Shown: piece by piece, positions 22,614-33,923 of the stretch | Layout of the letters: each line of letters begins with the position of its first letter | Numbering within the stretch: position 1 is the first letter of the stretch | Source of the DNA: Nicotiana tabacum | Taxonomy: Eukaryota > Streptophyta > Magnoliopsida > Solanales > Solanaceae | Length of the DNA: 64,000 bases | Assembly: GCF_000715075.1 (NCBI RefSeq) | Contig: NC_134101.1 | Span: 22,932,822-22,996,821, forward strand | Direction: 5' to 3' | Position numbers and translations under genes: made by a program | The notes under the pieces: generated by a model | The model's input: only the letters and a program-made list of their open reading frames with translations | Told to the model about the DNA's origin: nothing | The model's database searches: none

Positions 22614-23309
22614 ATTTTTCTCATTTAGCTAGCTCAATAAATAAAGATATCATATACCATAAACGTTTTTCGGATGCCTTATTTGTGATTTAAAAATGAC
22701 TTATATGAAAATTTGAAAATTAAAATTAAATCTTTTAGTCTTATAAATATTTAGGATGAACGTTGACATTATACTTCCAAAATATTAATAGTGACAATAT
22801 AAAGTTTAAAGAATAACTAATGTTGAATAGTATTTTACTACAACTAACTTAATTTAAAAATATAATATATTGAGACATTGTCACCTATAAGACTAATAAC
22901 CGGATGCAAGAAAGAAAAACAAATGATAACTCATTTATAATATATTTGATCTTCTACTATTTCATCTTTATTGCTTCAAATTCATATTATTATCAATTTC
23001 ACTCTGAATTTTATATCATAAATTGACCTTTTAAATTTCTTTCACCATTAATGTTGTTCCTACAAAAATTAATTTATAAACCCTAAAGAGTTGTCGACGT
23101 GACAAATAAACTTACTTATATAATGAATTTTAAAAAAATATTAACTTGAACTCTTTTGCATTAGTTAATTCAAAAACTTAATTATTTATTCTCAACAATA
23201 AAGAATATAAATTAAATTTTATTATCAAATTCTTAATATTAGTTTATCCAAATTTTAAAATTTAACTATAATTAGAACTTTGTTCAATAGAATTTTTGAT
23301 TTCAAATAG

Positions 23310-23405
23310 TTAAAAATCATTAGTATGTCAATTTTGATTCGTTTTAGTGCTTCCAAAATCATTGTTCATTAGTATGTCAATTTTGATTCGTTGTTGTGCT
23401 TCCAG
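23310..23405. repeat. ~48-bp direct tandem duplication
   Basis: CATTAGTATGTCAATTTTGA occurs twice in a row, with similar sequence following each. Confidence 0.75.
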
Positions 23406-23494
23406 AGTTATTGGGCTTTTTACTTCTAGAAAATATTACGCATATATCTAAAGTTCTGAATAATAAGAAAATCTTATAGTTTAAAATAGTTTTA

Positions 23495-23590
23495 AAGCAT
23501 TGATATTAATAGACGTCAAATAAGGACATTCATATAAGGTCTTAAAGCGTTAATATTAATAGACATCAAATAAGGACATTCATATAAGGT
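23495..23590. repeat. ~50-bp direct tandem duplication
   Basis: Both units contain AATAAGGACATTCATATAAGG preceded by GATATTAATAGACGTC-type sequence; they differ by a few bases. Confidence 0.75.
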
Positions 23591-23756
23591 AAAAAGTTTA
23601 ATAATTTAAAGTGCTAAATATTAGGATTTGCTTCCTAGTTTAATAAGGAAAGATTTAATAAATAAATTTTAGTTGATTTTAAAGTCCTAAAATTTAGGAA
23701 AGCAACTTAAAATTACAAATTTATCCAATGTAAAATCTTTTTTTAAAGGGTAAAAA

Positions 23757-23806
23757 AGGCGAACGACATTTCGCTAAGGGCCTTCGTGCTTTTAATATAG
23801 TATAGA
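23757..23806 (-). mobile_element. Possible Helitron- or MITE-type terminus
   Basis: On the minus strand it reads TCTATACTATATTAAAAGCA followed by CGAAGG. From memory, such TCTATACTATATTAAAAG starts are common element ends in plants and fit a Helitron 5' end (TC inserted after A). I found no matching 3' hairpin or CTRR end, so neither class nor extent is settled. Confidence 0.3.
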
Positions 23807-23846
23807 TTGTTGGAAAGCTGGTACTTGAAGCAAGAGATAAAACTCT

Positions 23847-23847
<1 letters not shown>

Positions 23848-23885
<38 letters not shown>
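23848..23885. repeat. CA microsatellite
   Basis: CATACATACACACACACACA continuing as ACAC to about 23884. Confidence 0.9.
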
Positions 23886-23886
<1 letters not shown>

Positions 23887-25632
23887 TATGCATGCTATAC
23901 ATAAAAATTATACAAATTTTATATACTTTATCGGCTACCAAATATAAATAGTTTCTGACGGGGGCTAAAAGTGAAAAAAGCTCTTTTATTTTTATCTGCA
24001 GTTTGATTAGGAGTTGAGCAGATTCATTTGTCAGCAGCTTCCAATTGATATTCATGGGCTTATTCTAGCAGTCGACAAGAAAGTAGTCTTGGAAGACTTT
24101 CATTAATAGCACTCTATTAAAAATATAATATAAAAGATTAGTATTAATTAATGATTAACAAGTATGGCAGTAAAATATTTTTATATATAGCATATTTCTT
24201 TCAATTCAAATCAACAAAATCAAGCTCCTTAAAAAGATAGTCCTAGTATTTAATATCTTCCTTTTTTCTATCGAAACCAATCCATTCCATAACATAAAAC
24301 ACAATTAAAATCCATGGTATATTTTGTTTATCTAATTGTGTTTAGGTATAAAACTTTTATGTACTTTATCTTCAAAATATCCATTAGTATAATTTTAGTA
24401 TGATTTGATTCACTCCCTATAAAATCATAGATAACTTCCATGAGTACCACAATATAGTTTCAGTATAATTTAGTATATTTACAGTATAATTTCAGTATAA
24501 TTTATTATACGCACAAGTATAATTTCAGTATAATTTATTATATCCATAGTATAATTTTAATATAATAACAGTTTATTTGAAGTATTTTTTCCAAATAAAG
24601 TTATCAATGTATTTCAAGAATTTAAATGTATGCAATATGTATTTTGAATATTTAAATGTATAATGATGGTATAATTCAAGCACCGATAAATATTTCAAAT
24701 ATAAATATATTACAAGTATGTATTTTTAATTATCAACTAAATATCAACGGGAGGTCTTATATATTGTATAATGCTAGTATAATTAGTAATGGTAATTTGA
24801 TGAATTTGTTGTTATGTATTTGCATATACTATATATATATATATAGTATAATTTTGATGTAATAATGATACATGGTATTATGCTAGTACAATAATAGTAT
24901 CTTGATATTTCAGACCTTTTAGATGTATTTTTTATGTAAATTAGTTTTAATATTATATATGAAATAATAATTGTATAATTATAGCATCAAAGGTGATTCC
25001 AATGTGATGTACTGATGGAATGAATCCTATGTGATCGTGTGTATATACAACATGTGGAACGAGGGTCTGGGAGGAGTTCATCTCCATGTAAAAGAGATAA
25101 AATCAAATGTGTGTATCATATTACGAGAATAGAGGATGGTGGATCAACCATAAGAGGTATGCAGTGAAGAAAGAGTTACGAATGAAAACAAGTAACGGAA
25201 TTGTCGAACCTGGTAGTGCTTTCATGAAGTAATTGAAGTTTCAATGAGTTTTACGTTAGAAACAGATCTATTGAAGAAGAAAAAAAGGATCCTATATATG
25301 TTTATTCCACAAAGTAAATTAGGTTAGATTTGTTTAGATTTGGAGAGAATGTAAGAGAATTATTGTAAGGATAAAAATATGGCAGAAATAGGAGTGAGAA
25401 ATTATAGTTCTAGTATAATGATGAGAGAGAAAGATTAATAGTTAAAAATGGATCATAACTGATCCCTTGATTTGTGGGCAAGTCATTGACGTTTAATGTT
25501 TAAAATCTCTTCTTTTTGTAAATAAATCTGCTATATTTGGAATTTAAAAAAATGCTTTCCTTTAGATAAATAGTCTCTAAAAAGTGATCTACGATGTAAA
25601 AATCTCAATAGTTCTTCACGGGTACGTAAAAC

Positions 25633-27032
25633 ATAAAAATTGCACGGGGTACCTTATTTGGTCGCCCCTTTTTAACTTATACAGTTTTATTTTTTCGTTT
25701 GTATCTGTACCCATTCTTTTGTTAAAAGCATTTTAAAAAGACGATTTTGCCCTTTTTAATAAAAGACTATTGACCAACTGCAGGACAAAAATTTAAGCAT
25801 GTTTAGGCTGAAGTATTAGCAAATAAACTAAAAAACTTTAGCTTGTTTAGACTGAAGTTTTGGATAAAACTCAGGACAAAACTGTAGACTATATTACAAA
25901 ACTTCAGCATGTTTTGGTATGAAGTTTTAGCAAATAAACTAACTAGCTTCAGCAGCATTAGCAAAAACTCTTTAGAAAATTACATACTGCAAGACAAAAA
26001 CTTAAGCATGTTTAATTTAGTCTGAAGTTTTAGCAAATAAACTAAAAAACTTCAGCTTGTTTAGACTGAAGTTTTGGATAAAACTCAAGACAAAACTGTA
26101 GACTACATTACAAAACTTTAGCATATTTTGGTATGAAGTTTTAGCAAATAAACTAAATAACTTCAGCAGCATTAGCAAAAACCCTTTAGAAAATTACATA
26201 CTGCAAGACAAAAACTTAAGCATGTTTAATTTAGTCTGAAGTTTTAGCAAATAAACTAAAAAACTTCAGCATGTTTAGTCTGAAGTTTTAGCAAATGAAC
26301 TAAATAATTTCAGCATGTTTTGTCTGAAGTTTTAGCAAATGAACTAAAATTACATACTATAAGACAAAAACTTAAGCATGTTTAGTCTGAAATTTTAGCA
26401 GATGAACTAAAATTACATACCATAAGACAAAAACTTAAGCATGTTTAGTCTGAAATTTTAGCAAATGAACTAAAAAACTTAAGCATGTTTAGTCTGAAAT
26501 TTTAGCAAATGAACTAAATAACTTAAGTATGTTTAGTCTGAAGTTTTAGCAAATGAACTAAATAACTTAAGCATGTTTAGTCTGAAGTTTTAGCAAATGA
26601 ACTAAATAACTTCAGCATATTTAGTCTGAAGTTTTAGAAAAATGAACTAAATAACTTCAGCATGTTTAGACTGAAGTTTCGGATAAAATTCATGACAAAC
26701 TGTAGACTGCAAGATAAATAACTTCAGCATGCACTAGCATGAAGTTTAAGCTTCAACATGAAACAACTTCATACTACATTAGCATGAAGTTTTAGCTTCA
26801 AGGTGAAACAATTTCATGCAAGTGTGATTCTAAAGATGAATCTGGACATGTTTCTGATTTTTTTGTAAAGTTGCTCAGAGGAGAGGATGAGATCGTTTTA
26901 TATCTTTTGTCAGGGGTGTAATTGTTATATTATTACGAATTTTTTGTGAGATGGCTATCAAATCAATAATTTTTAAAAATAGGGTATAGGTTAAAAGGTT
27001 GCACAAATATAGGGTACGGCTGCAAATCCCCC
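25633..27032. mobile_element. Nonautonomous TIR element, Mutator-like by its 9-bp target duplication (copy 1)
   Basis: The 9-mer ACGTAAAAC flanks it exactly at 25624-25632 and 27033-27041. The left end (ATAAAAATTGCACGGGGTAC, continuing CTTATTTGGTCGCCCC and TTTTTAACTTATAC) pairs imperfectly with the right end (GGGTATAGGTTAAAAGG, TTGCACAAATATAGGGTACG, GCTGCAAAT). No transposase. The middle is a satellite-like array. A second element at 42363-43573 shares the left end nearly base for base. Nine-bp duplications are typical of Mutator-like elements; the class remains an inference. Confidence 0.7.
25786..26745. repeat. CTGAAG/CTTAAG tandem array inside TIR element 1
   Basis: Many degenerate units of about 45-50 bp of the form CTTAAGCATGTTTAGTCTGA then AGTTTTAGCAAATGAACTAA. 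Higher-order repeats of about 190 bp are visible at 25790-26270. No conserved reading frame. Confidence 0.85.
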
Positions 27033-27055
27033 ACGTAAAACTGAATAGTAACCAT

Positions 27056-27071
27056 TAGGGCTGTCAAATTT
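27056..27071. mobile_element. hAT-type MITE, left end
   Basis: TAGGGCTGTCAAATTT preceded by GTAACCAT (27048-27055). The element continues at 41883 after the chromovirus. Its TIR pairs with ATTTGACACCCCTA at 42299-42312. Confidence 0.8.
27067..27071 (+). other. Target-site duplication AATTT, left
   Basis: Perfect match with AATTT at 41878-41882, on either side of the chromovirus. Confidence 0.9.
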
Positions 27072-28553
27072 TGTGATGACCCAAAATATCATCTTTAAAT
27101 TTAATAAGTAATTCTGTATTCTAAGACCTCTAAAATCACTATTTATTATTCCTCGACTTGTGTGCGCAGTCCGTAAAATTTTCCAAAAATTTTTTATGTC
27201 AAAAACTTATTAAAATGTGAAATAGAGACTTAAAACTCAACTGAGTTGACTTTGATCAATATTTTGAGTAAATAGACCCGGATCAATATTTTGACAGTTC
27301 CAGTAGCTCCGCATCGTGATTTGAGACTTGGGCGTATGCCCGAAATTTAATTTGGAGGTCCCTAGCTCAAGTTATGACCATTTAACGGAAACTAGTAATT
27401 TAAAGGCTAAAGATTTTCAAGTTTGACCACAGGGTTGACTTTTTGATATCGGAGCCAGAATCCGATTCTAGAAATTTGAATAGCTCCATTATATTATTTA
27501 TGACTTGTATGCCAAATTTAAAGTCATTCCGGAATCATTTAGTATATTTTGGCACGAGATTTACAAATTGAAAAGTTTAAAACTTAAAAGTTCGAATCGA
27601 GGTGTGAATTATAATTTTGATATTGTTTGACGTGAATTGAAACCCTGAGTAAGTCCGTATTAAGTTTATGGACTTGTTGGTATATTTGGACGGGGTCCCG
27701 AGTACCCCGAGTGTGATTCGAATCGAAATCGGAATAAGAATTGGACTTAAGCAAAATCTGAAAGTTTGTTGCATCTGGTGCCTTCGCTTCAGTGAAGCCT
27801 TGGCCGCAGAAGTGGCTCCGCAAGCTGGGCAAAGTTTCAAAAGTGGTCCGCAGATGCGAGGATTCGCTGGCCAGCCCTTTTGCGCAGAAGCGGCATTTTC
27901 AGTCGCAAAAGCAACATCGCGGATGCGACAATTTAGTCGCAGAAGAGGAAAATTTACAGAACCATAAGAATCAAAAATGTCCATTTTTTTTCATTTCGTT
28001 TGGGTCTTAAAACCTCGGATTTTTGGACGATTTGAAGGAGTTTTTCACTACTTTGAATTGGGTAAGTATTCTATAACCAAAAGTGATTATATTTCATGAA
28101 TCCATGTCTATATTCATCCTCTATTTTGGATTTATATGGAAGAAATTGGAATTTTTGTAAAACTTTTCAAAAATAAAAATTTAAGATTTGAAGGTCCATT
28201 TGACATCGAAATTGGATAATATTTATATGGTTGAACTCGTAGCGGAACGGGTGTTCGAATTTCGTGAGTTTTTCCGGAATTTGAGACGTGGGTCCCACTG
28301 TCAAATATTTTAATAAATTTCGGATTTTTATCCGAAAAATTAGTAAATTCAATTGAAATAAATTCTTATGATTCGTATTGAGTATATTGAATTGTTTATG
28401 AATAGATTTGAAGCTTTTGAAGACAAATTGAAAAGGAAAAATTGTGGTCGAGTAATTGATTTGAATTTGCAAAGCGAGGTAAGTGTCATGGTTAACCTTG
28501 ACCGGAGGGAATAGAACCCTTAAACTATTTGTTATGTGAAATGCATGTGAACA

Positions 28554-28585
28554 ACGTATAGGCGAGGTGACGAGTGTCTATACGT
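28554..28585 (+). other. GAGGTGACGAG inverted-repeat element, chromovirus LTR
   Basis: ACGTATAG (28554-28561) and CTATACGT (28578-28585) pair perfectly around a loop that contains GAGGTGACGAG. The arms differ completely in sequence from those at 413-438 and 6933-6956, while the core is constant. Confidence 0.7.
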
Positions 28586-28925
28586 CGTCAAATTAATTAT
28601 TTGCATAATTATTTAAAAAATCATAAATCATTTTAAATCATGAATTAATTATTATAATAATTATTTATCTCCTATTCTTTGTCAAATATTAATTCTTGAA
28701 TTCTTGCATTAATTATTACATGCTATTTGAATTATGTGTCTTAATTGTTATTTGACATTTAGCATATTAAATATTAAACGGCCTATTTTCTCCCTGATTT
28801 CCATAATAATTTGCTATTTATCATTGTTTATTTTATAATTAAATCATAATTATTGTATGCTTGTTATTTTATAATTTTATATTAATTGTTGCATTTATTA
28901 GGAAAATTTCTTCTATAAGAATTTG

Positions 28926-29310
28926 TAAATGGATATATTGGAGGATCGAGCTGCACACCGTAACAGAATTGATTGAAATGGATATATTGGAGGATCGGGT
29001 TGCACGCCGCAACAGACTTATTAAAAAGTTCATATTGGAGGATCGCGTTGCACGCCGCAACAGATTTATTAAAAGTCAATATCTGGGGGATCGAATTGCA
29101 TGCTGCAATAGATTTATTTAAAAGTCAATATATATACTTGATTAAAAATAATTATATGAGAGGATTGAAAATGAATATATTGTGAGAGCGGGTTGCACGC
29201 TGCAACAGAATTGAATGTGAATATATTCTGAGAGCGGGTTGCACGCTGCAACAGAATTGAATGTGAATATATTGTGAGAGTGGGTTGCATGCTGCAACAG
29301 AATTGATGGA
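28926..29310 (+). repeat. Tandem hairpin arrays (GTTGCA-CGC-TGCAAC) in 5' LTR
   Basis: Two neighbouring arrays of 46-55-bp units. The first has units with ATATTGGAGGATCG and GTTGCACGCCGCAACAG; the second has ATATTGTGAGAGCG and GTTGCACGCTGCAACAG. Each unit has a short perfect or near-perfect hairpin. Confidence 0.85.
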
Positions 29311-29931
29311 AATTATAATTGGTTATGACTGCTGAGTTGGCTTCAATTATTATAAATGAGTTACCCGATTTATTTCTATTATTTGTTGTTGTTACTAATA
29401 TTGCATACAGGTTAATGTAAGTGACCCGCCTTAGCCTCGTCACTATTTCATCGAGGTTAGGCTCAGCACTTACCAGTACATGGGGTCGGTTGTACTGATA
29501 CTACACTCTGCACTTCTTGTGCAGATTTCGGAGTTGGTCCCAGCGGCGCACCATAGACTTGCTCGGATTTTAGCTACTAGAGGAGACTTGAGGTATAACT
29601 GCATGGCGTCCGCAGTTCTGAAGTCCCCGTCTATTTTACTTTAACTGTGTGTTTATTTTCAGACAGCTTTATTTTATTCAGGCCCTTATTTTTATTATTC
29701 TAGAAGCTCGTGCACTTGTGACACCAATTCTGGGATGGTATTTAGACACCGTTATTTTTATGGATTATTCACTATATTTTAGACCTTACTTCAGTATTTA
29801 TTTCTTTGTTATTAATAAATTTAAAAAAATTGTTTAGAAATGGTTAATATTATTCTAACGTTGGCTTGCCTAGCAAGTGAAATGTTAGGCGTCATCACGG
29901 TCCGAAGGTGGGAATTTCGGGTCGTGACAGT

Positions 29932-29949
29932 TGGTAATCATATCACTAG
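29932..29949 (+). other. Primer-binding site of the chromovirus (degenerate)
   Basis: TGGTAATCATATCACTAGG-like sequence two bases after the LTR end; it looks like the initiator-Met PBS TGGTATCAGAGC with an extra A and substitutions. Confidence 0.65.
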
Positions 29950-30131
29950 GTTACATAGGTCTCACGAGTCACGAGCAAGCTTAGTATAGTCTGAAGGATC
30001 GGTACGGAGGCGTCTGTACTTATCTCTCAGAGGCTATAAAGTTTAGGAATAATATCACTTCTTTCTTATTCTGTCGTGCGAATTTATTCTATCATCGATG
30101 ATTGAATCATTCTACTCTTATTCTCTCGCAG

Positions 30132-31740
30132 ATGGTGAGAACACATAATACCTCTACCGATGGACAAGGACCAGAGCCCCCGGTGGCAACTATGGCCAGG
30201 GGTAGAGGTCGAGGCCGAGGTCATGCTAGAGGCTGAGGCAGAGGCATAGGTAGAGCTCAGTCTAGAGCTCGAGCATCTGCACATGTTATAGAACCTCAGG
30301 TGGATCTTCAGGAGGAAGTTCTAGTTCATAATGTACCAGTTGGACTAGTTCAGGTTCCGGAAGGATTCATAGCCACTCCAGTATTTCAGGACGCTCTAGT
30401 CCGTTTGGTAAGTCTTATAGAGGGCGTAGCCCAGAATGGTACATTTCCAGTGGCACCAGCCATCTCACAGGCTGGGGGAGGAGCACAAACTCCCACTACT
30501 CCCGCTCCGGAGCAGATGGCTCCCCAGAATCAGGCTCCAGCAGCTCCGCCAGTTGGGGTAGTTCAGCCAGTTGTTGCGGCACAGACCGATGATAGGCCCG
30601 CCATGTCTTTTGAGGCCTTATTGAGACTGGATAAGTTTACTAAGCTATTTCCAGTTCACTTTAGCGGTACACCTTCTAAGGACCAACATGATTATCTTGA
30701 ACGCTGCCATGAGGTGCTGCGGAACATGGGTATAGTTGAGGCCAATGGGGTTGATTTTGCTGTATTTCAGATGACGGGTTCCTCCAAGAGGTGGTGGAGA
30801 GATTATACATTGACCCGACCAGTCGGATCACCTGCACTTACCTGGGAGCAGTTCTCTCAGCTATTTCTGAAGAATTTCCTCCCTATCACATTGAGAGAGG
30901 AATTCTGCAAGCAATTTGAGCGTGTACCACAAGGCAGTATGACTGTTACTCAGTATGAGTTCCGTTTTGTGAATTTGGCCCGTCATGCTCTCCTTTTACT
31001 ACCTACGGAGGGAGAGAGAGTGAGGAGGTTTATTGAGGGACTCACTCACCCTATCAGACTAAAGATGGCCCAGGAGACCGAAAGTGAGATTTCTTTTCAG
31101 GTGGCTGCTAATGTCGCAAGGAGGATCGAGATGGTTCTTGCACAGGAGAGAGGGAAAAGATCTGATAAGAGGCCTCGTTAGTTTTGTGGTTTCGGTGGTG
31201 CCTCGTCTGGAGGCAGGGGTAATTTTGGTAGGGGTCATCCTCCCAGACCGTTTCATTCAGCACTTCATGCATCTCCCGGTGCTTCAGGGAGTCATGGTCC
31301 TATTATGCCTTACTATAGACAGCCATCATTTAGTGCACATTCAGATCCTATCAGTGTACCGCCACTCCAGAGTTACTACAGCGATTATCTGGCCCATTTG
31401 GGTCAGTTTCAGCTTCAGCAGCCACGGCATCAGGATGGGTGTTATGAGTGTGGGAACATTAGTCACATCGGGAGGTATTGCCCTAGATTGGCGAGTAACA
31501 GATCTCGGCAAGATTCTCGTGCCATCATACCGGCACCGGTTGCTTCACCGCCTGCTCAGCGAGCTAGAGGTAAGGGTCAGGCAGCTAGAGGAGGAGGTCA
31601 GGCCATTAGAGGTGGAGGTCAAACCGTTAGAGGTGGAGGCCAGCAAGTTAGAGGTCGTCCCAGGGACGCAGTTCAGAGTGGTGGGGCCCAGCCCCGATTT
31701 TATGCTTTTCCATCTAGGCCTGAGGCCAAGTCATCTGATG
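30132..31740 (+). pseudogene. Chromovirus gag (capsid and CCHC knuckle), broken
   Basis: Begins ATG at 30132 (MVRTHNTSTDG), followed by an Arg/Gly-rich run broken by TGA at 30234 and by another stop, TAG at 31179, in the same frame. The product would be the structural Gag that packages element RNA. Visible parts: Pro/Gln-rich N-terminus, capsid core (HFSGTPSKDQHDYLERCHEV; W-W-R-D-Y; FLPITLREEF), a basic stretch before the second stop, then the perfect knuckle CYECGNISHIGRYC (CX2CX4HX4C) at about 31438-31479 and an Arg/Gly-Gly-Gly repeat (QAARGGGQAIRGGGQ). The frame continues into protease without a shift, as in a gag-pol fusion. Confidence 0.88.
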
Positions 31741-32359
31741 TTGTGATCACAGGTATTATTCCAGTTTGCCATAGAGATGCTTCAGTTTTATTTGATCCAG
31801 GATCTACTTATTCCTATGTGTCCTCAAATTTTGCTTCATATTTGGTTATGCCTTGTGATTCTATGAGTGCTTCTGTGTGTGTATCTATACCGGTGGGAGA
31901 CTCTGTTGTAGTAGATCATATCTATCATTCGTGTGTGGTTACTATTGTTAATCTTGAGACTAGTGTGGATCTTCTACTTTTTGATATGATAGATTTTGAT
32001 GTCATCTTGGGTATGGATTGGTTGTCATAGATTTTGATGTCATCTTGGGTATGGATTGGTTGTCCCCTTATCATGCTATATTGGATTGTCATGCCAAGAC
32101 AGTGACCCTAGCTATGCCGGGGTTACCTCGGTTAGAGTGGAAAGGAACTCCTGGTCATTCTGCCAGCAGGGTTATTTCTTATATGAAAGCTCGGTGTATG
32201 GTAGAGAAAGGATGTCTAGCCTATTTGGCTTATATTCGTGATCCCAGTACGGATGTTCCTTCTATGGACTCAGTACCAGTTGTTCGTGAATTTCCAGAAG
32301 TATTTCCTGTAGATTTGCCGGGGATGCCACCATTTCTATTCGTGACACTTTTGTATTGA
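31741..32359 (+). pseudogene. Chromovirus protease and linker to RT, frameshifted by a 38-bp duplication
   Basis: The aspartic protease follows gag in frame: VLFDPGSTYSYVSS carries the D-x-G-S type active site, and VILGMDWL closes the fold. It would cut the polyprotein. At 31989-32064 a 38-bp segment is repeated in tandem, giving ATAGATTTTGATGTCATCTT twice. Since 38 is not a multiple of three, the frame shifts and meets TAG at 32027-32030. The linker (YHAILDCHAKTVTL, VVREFPEVFPVDLPGMPP) then continues in another frame to about 32359, where a second disruption occurs. Confidence 0.85.
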
Positions 32360-33923
32360 TTTGGCTCTGGGCACTCAGCCCATTTCTATTCCACCATACC
32401 GTATGGCCCCGCCAGAGTTGAAAGAATTGAAATAGCAGTTACAAGACTTGCTTGATCAGGGATTCATTAGACCTAGTGTCTCGCCCTGGGGTGCACCAGT
32501 ATTATTTGTAAAGAAGAAATATGGCTCTATGCGGATGTGTATAGATTATCGGCAGATGAACAAGGCCACTATCAAAAACAAATATCCGCTGCCAAGAATT
32601 GATAACTTATTTGATCAGTTTCAGGGTGTCAAGGTATTTTCGAAGATCGATTTGAGCTCTGATTACCATAAGTTGAAGATTAGGGCATCTGATGTCCCTA
32701 AAACAGCTTTTCGGACTCAGTATGGGCATTACGAATTCCTAGTGATGTCATTTGGGTTGACAAATGCCCCAACAGCATTTATGGATTTGATGAATCGGGT
32801 GTTCAAGCCTTATTTGGATTCATTTGTGGTTGTATTCATTGATGATATATTGATTTACTCCAACAGTCGAGAGGAGCATGAGCAGCATCTTCGAAGTGTG
32901 CTTCACACTTTGAAGAATAATTATTTATATGCCAAGTTTTCAAAATGTGAGTTTTGGTTAGACTCGGTTGCCTTTTTGGGGCATGTTGTATCGACAGGAG
33001 GCATAAAGGTGGATCCTAAGAAGATTGAGGCTGTTCAGAATTGGCCTAGACTTATTTCAGTTACAGAGATCCGGAGTTTCCTGGGTTTAGCAGGTTATTA
33101 TCGTCGGTTCGTGGAAGGGTTTTCATCTATAGCAAACCCATTGACCAGACTGACCCGGAAAAGTGTCCCATTCATATGGTCAGACGAGTGTGAGTTGAGT
33201 TTTCAGAAACTCAATACTGCTTTGACTACAACACTAGTGTTGGTATTACCCACGGGTTCAAGATCGTATACAGTATATTGTGATGCATCTTACATTGGGC
33301 TTGGTACAATATTAATGCAAGATGGCAGGGTGATTGCATATGTGTCGCGGCAGTTGAAGGTTCACGAGAAGAATTATCCTGTTCATGACTTAGAACTGGT
33401 AGCCATTGTTCATGCGCTGAAGATTTGGAGGCATTACCTCTACGGTGTCTCGTGTGAGGTATTTACTGATCATCGTATCCTTCAGTACCTGTTCAAACAA
33501 AAAGATCTTAATTCGAGGCAGAGAAGATGGTTGGAGTTGTTGAAAGACTATGATATCACCATTTTGTATCACCCCGGAAAGGCCAATGTGGTGGTCGATG
33601 CTTTGAGTAGAAAGGCTGTAAGTATGGGCAGTCTTGCATATATTCCGGTTTGTGAGAGGCCATTAGCTGCAGATGTTCAAACTTTGGCTAATCAGTTCGT
33701 GAGGTTAGATATTTCAGAACCCAGTCGGGTTCTAGCTTGCACAGTCGCTCGGTCTTCTTTATATGAGCGCATCAGAGAGAGGCAGTATGATGATCCTCAT
33801 TTACTAGTTCTTAAGGACACAGTGCGGCACGGTGATGACAAACAGGTTGATTTGGGGGAGATGGAGTTCTGCAAATGCAAGGTCGTATTTGTGTACCTAA
33901 TGTGGATGGGCTTCGTGAATTAA
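32360..33923 (+). pseudogene. Chromovirus reverse transcriptase and RNase H
   Basis: An open stretch of about 490 codons from about 32436, downstream of an in-frame TAG at 32433. RT copies element RNA into DNA and RNase H removes the RNA. Seen in order: [20 protein letters not shown], the MCIDYR and KIDLSSDYH motifs, [18 protein letters not shown], and the catalytic FIDDILIYS (YxDD type) at about 32833-32860. RNase H follows with [24 protein letters not shown] and VVDALSR, giving the D-E-D-D residues. It loses frame near 33860, just before the integrase. The RT catalytic motifs look intact, but the gene cannot be expressed as part of an intact polyprotein. Confidence 0.92.

Larger units (their letters stand above)
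22614..25632. other. AT-rich intergenic DNA, no gene found
   Basis: About 3 kb with stops in all frames and no recognisable domain. It holds small direct repeats (23305-23410 and 23495-23590), a CA microsatellite, a run of AGTATAATTTCAGTATAATT words at 24405-24560, and a possible transposon terminus at 23757-23806. Confidence 0.7.
27072..29929 (+). repeat. 5' LTR of the chromovirus
   Basis: About 2.86 kb, matching 39007-41877. Contains a CpG-rich block at 27780-27945 (CCGCAGAAG, TCGCAAAAGC), GGGTAAGTATTC at 28070, GAGGTAAGTG at 28477, a GAGGTGACGAG hairpin at 28554-28585, two GTTGCA...TGCAAC arrays, and the CTGCAC...GTGCAG hairpin at 29508-29524. Confidence 0.92.

Noticed and set aside
27577..28010. 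Frames over the chromovirus LTR CpG block (also 39492-39979)
   Set aside because: Both strands are open because of GC-rich repeats; the paired LTR has different frames at the same place.
30084..30284. Ser-rich minus-strand frame opposite the gag start
   Set aside because: It is the shadow of the Arg/Gly-rich gag N-terminus on the other strand.
30132..31740. In-frame stops at 30234 and 31179 as translational readthrough or recoding sites
   Set aside because: Other inactivating lesions are present in the same gene (38-bp duplication, frameshifts, solo LTR), so simple decay is enough.
31084..31746. 220-codon frame overlapping gag with V-R-Q-L-E-E-E-V repeats
   Set aside because: It is a shifted reading of the Gly-rich gag repeat; the gag frame carries the CCHC knuckle and protease.
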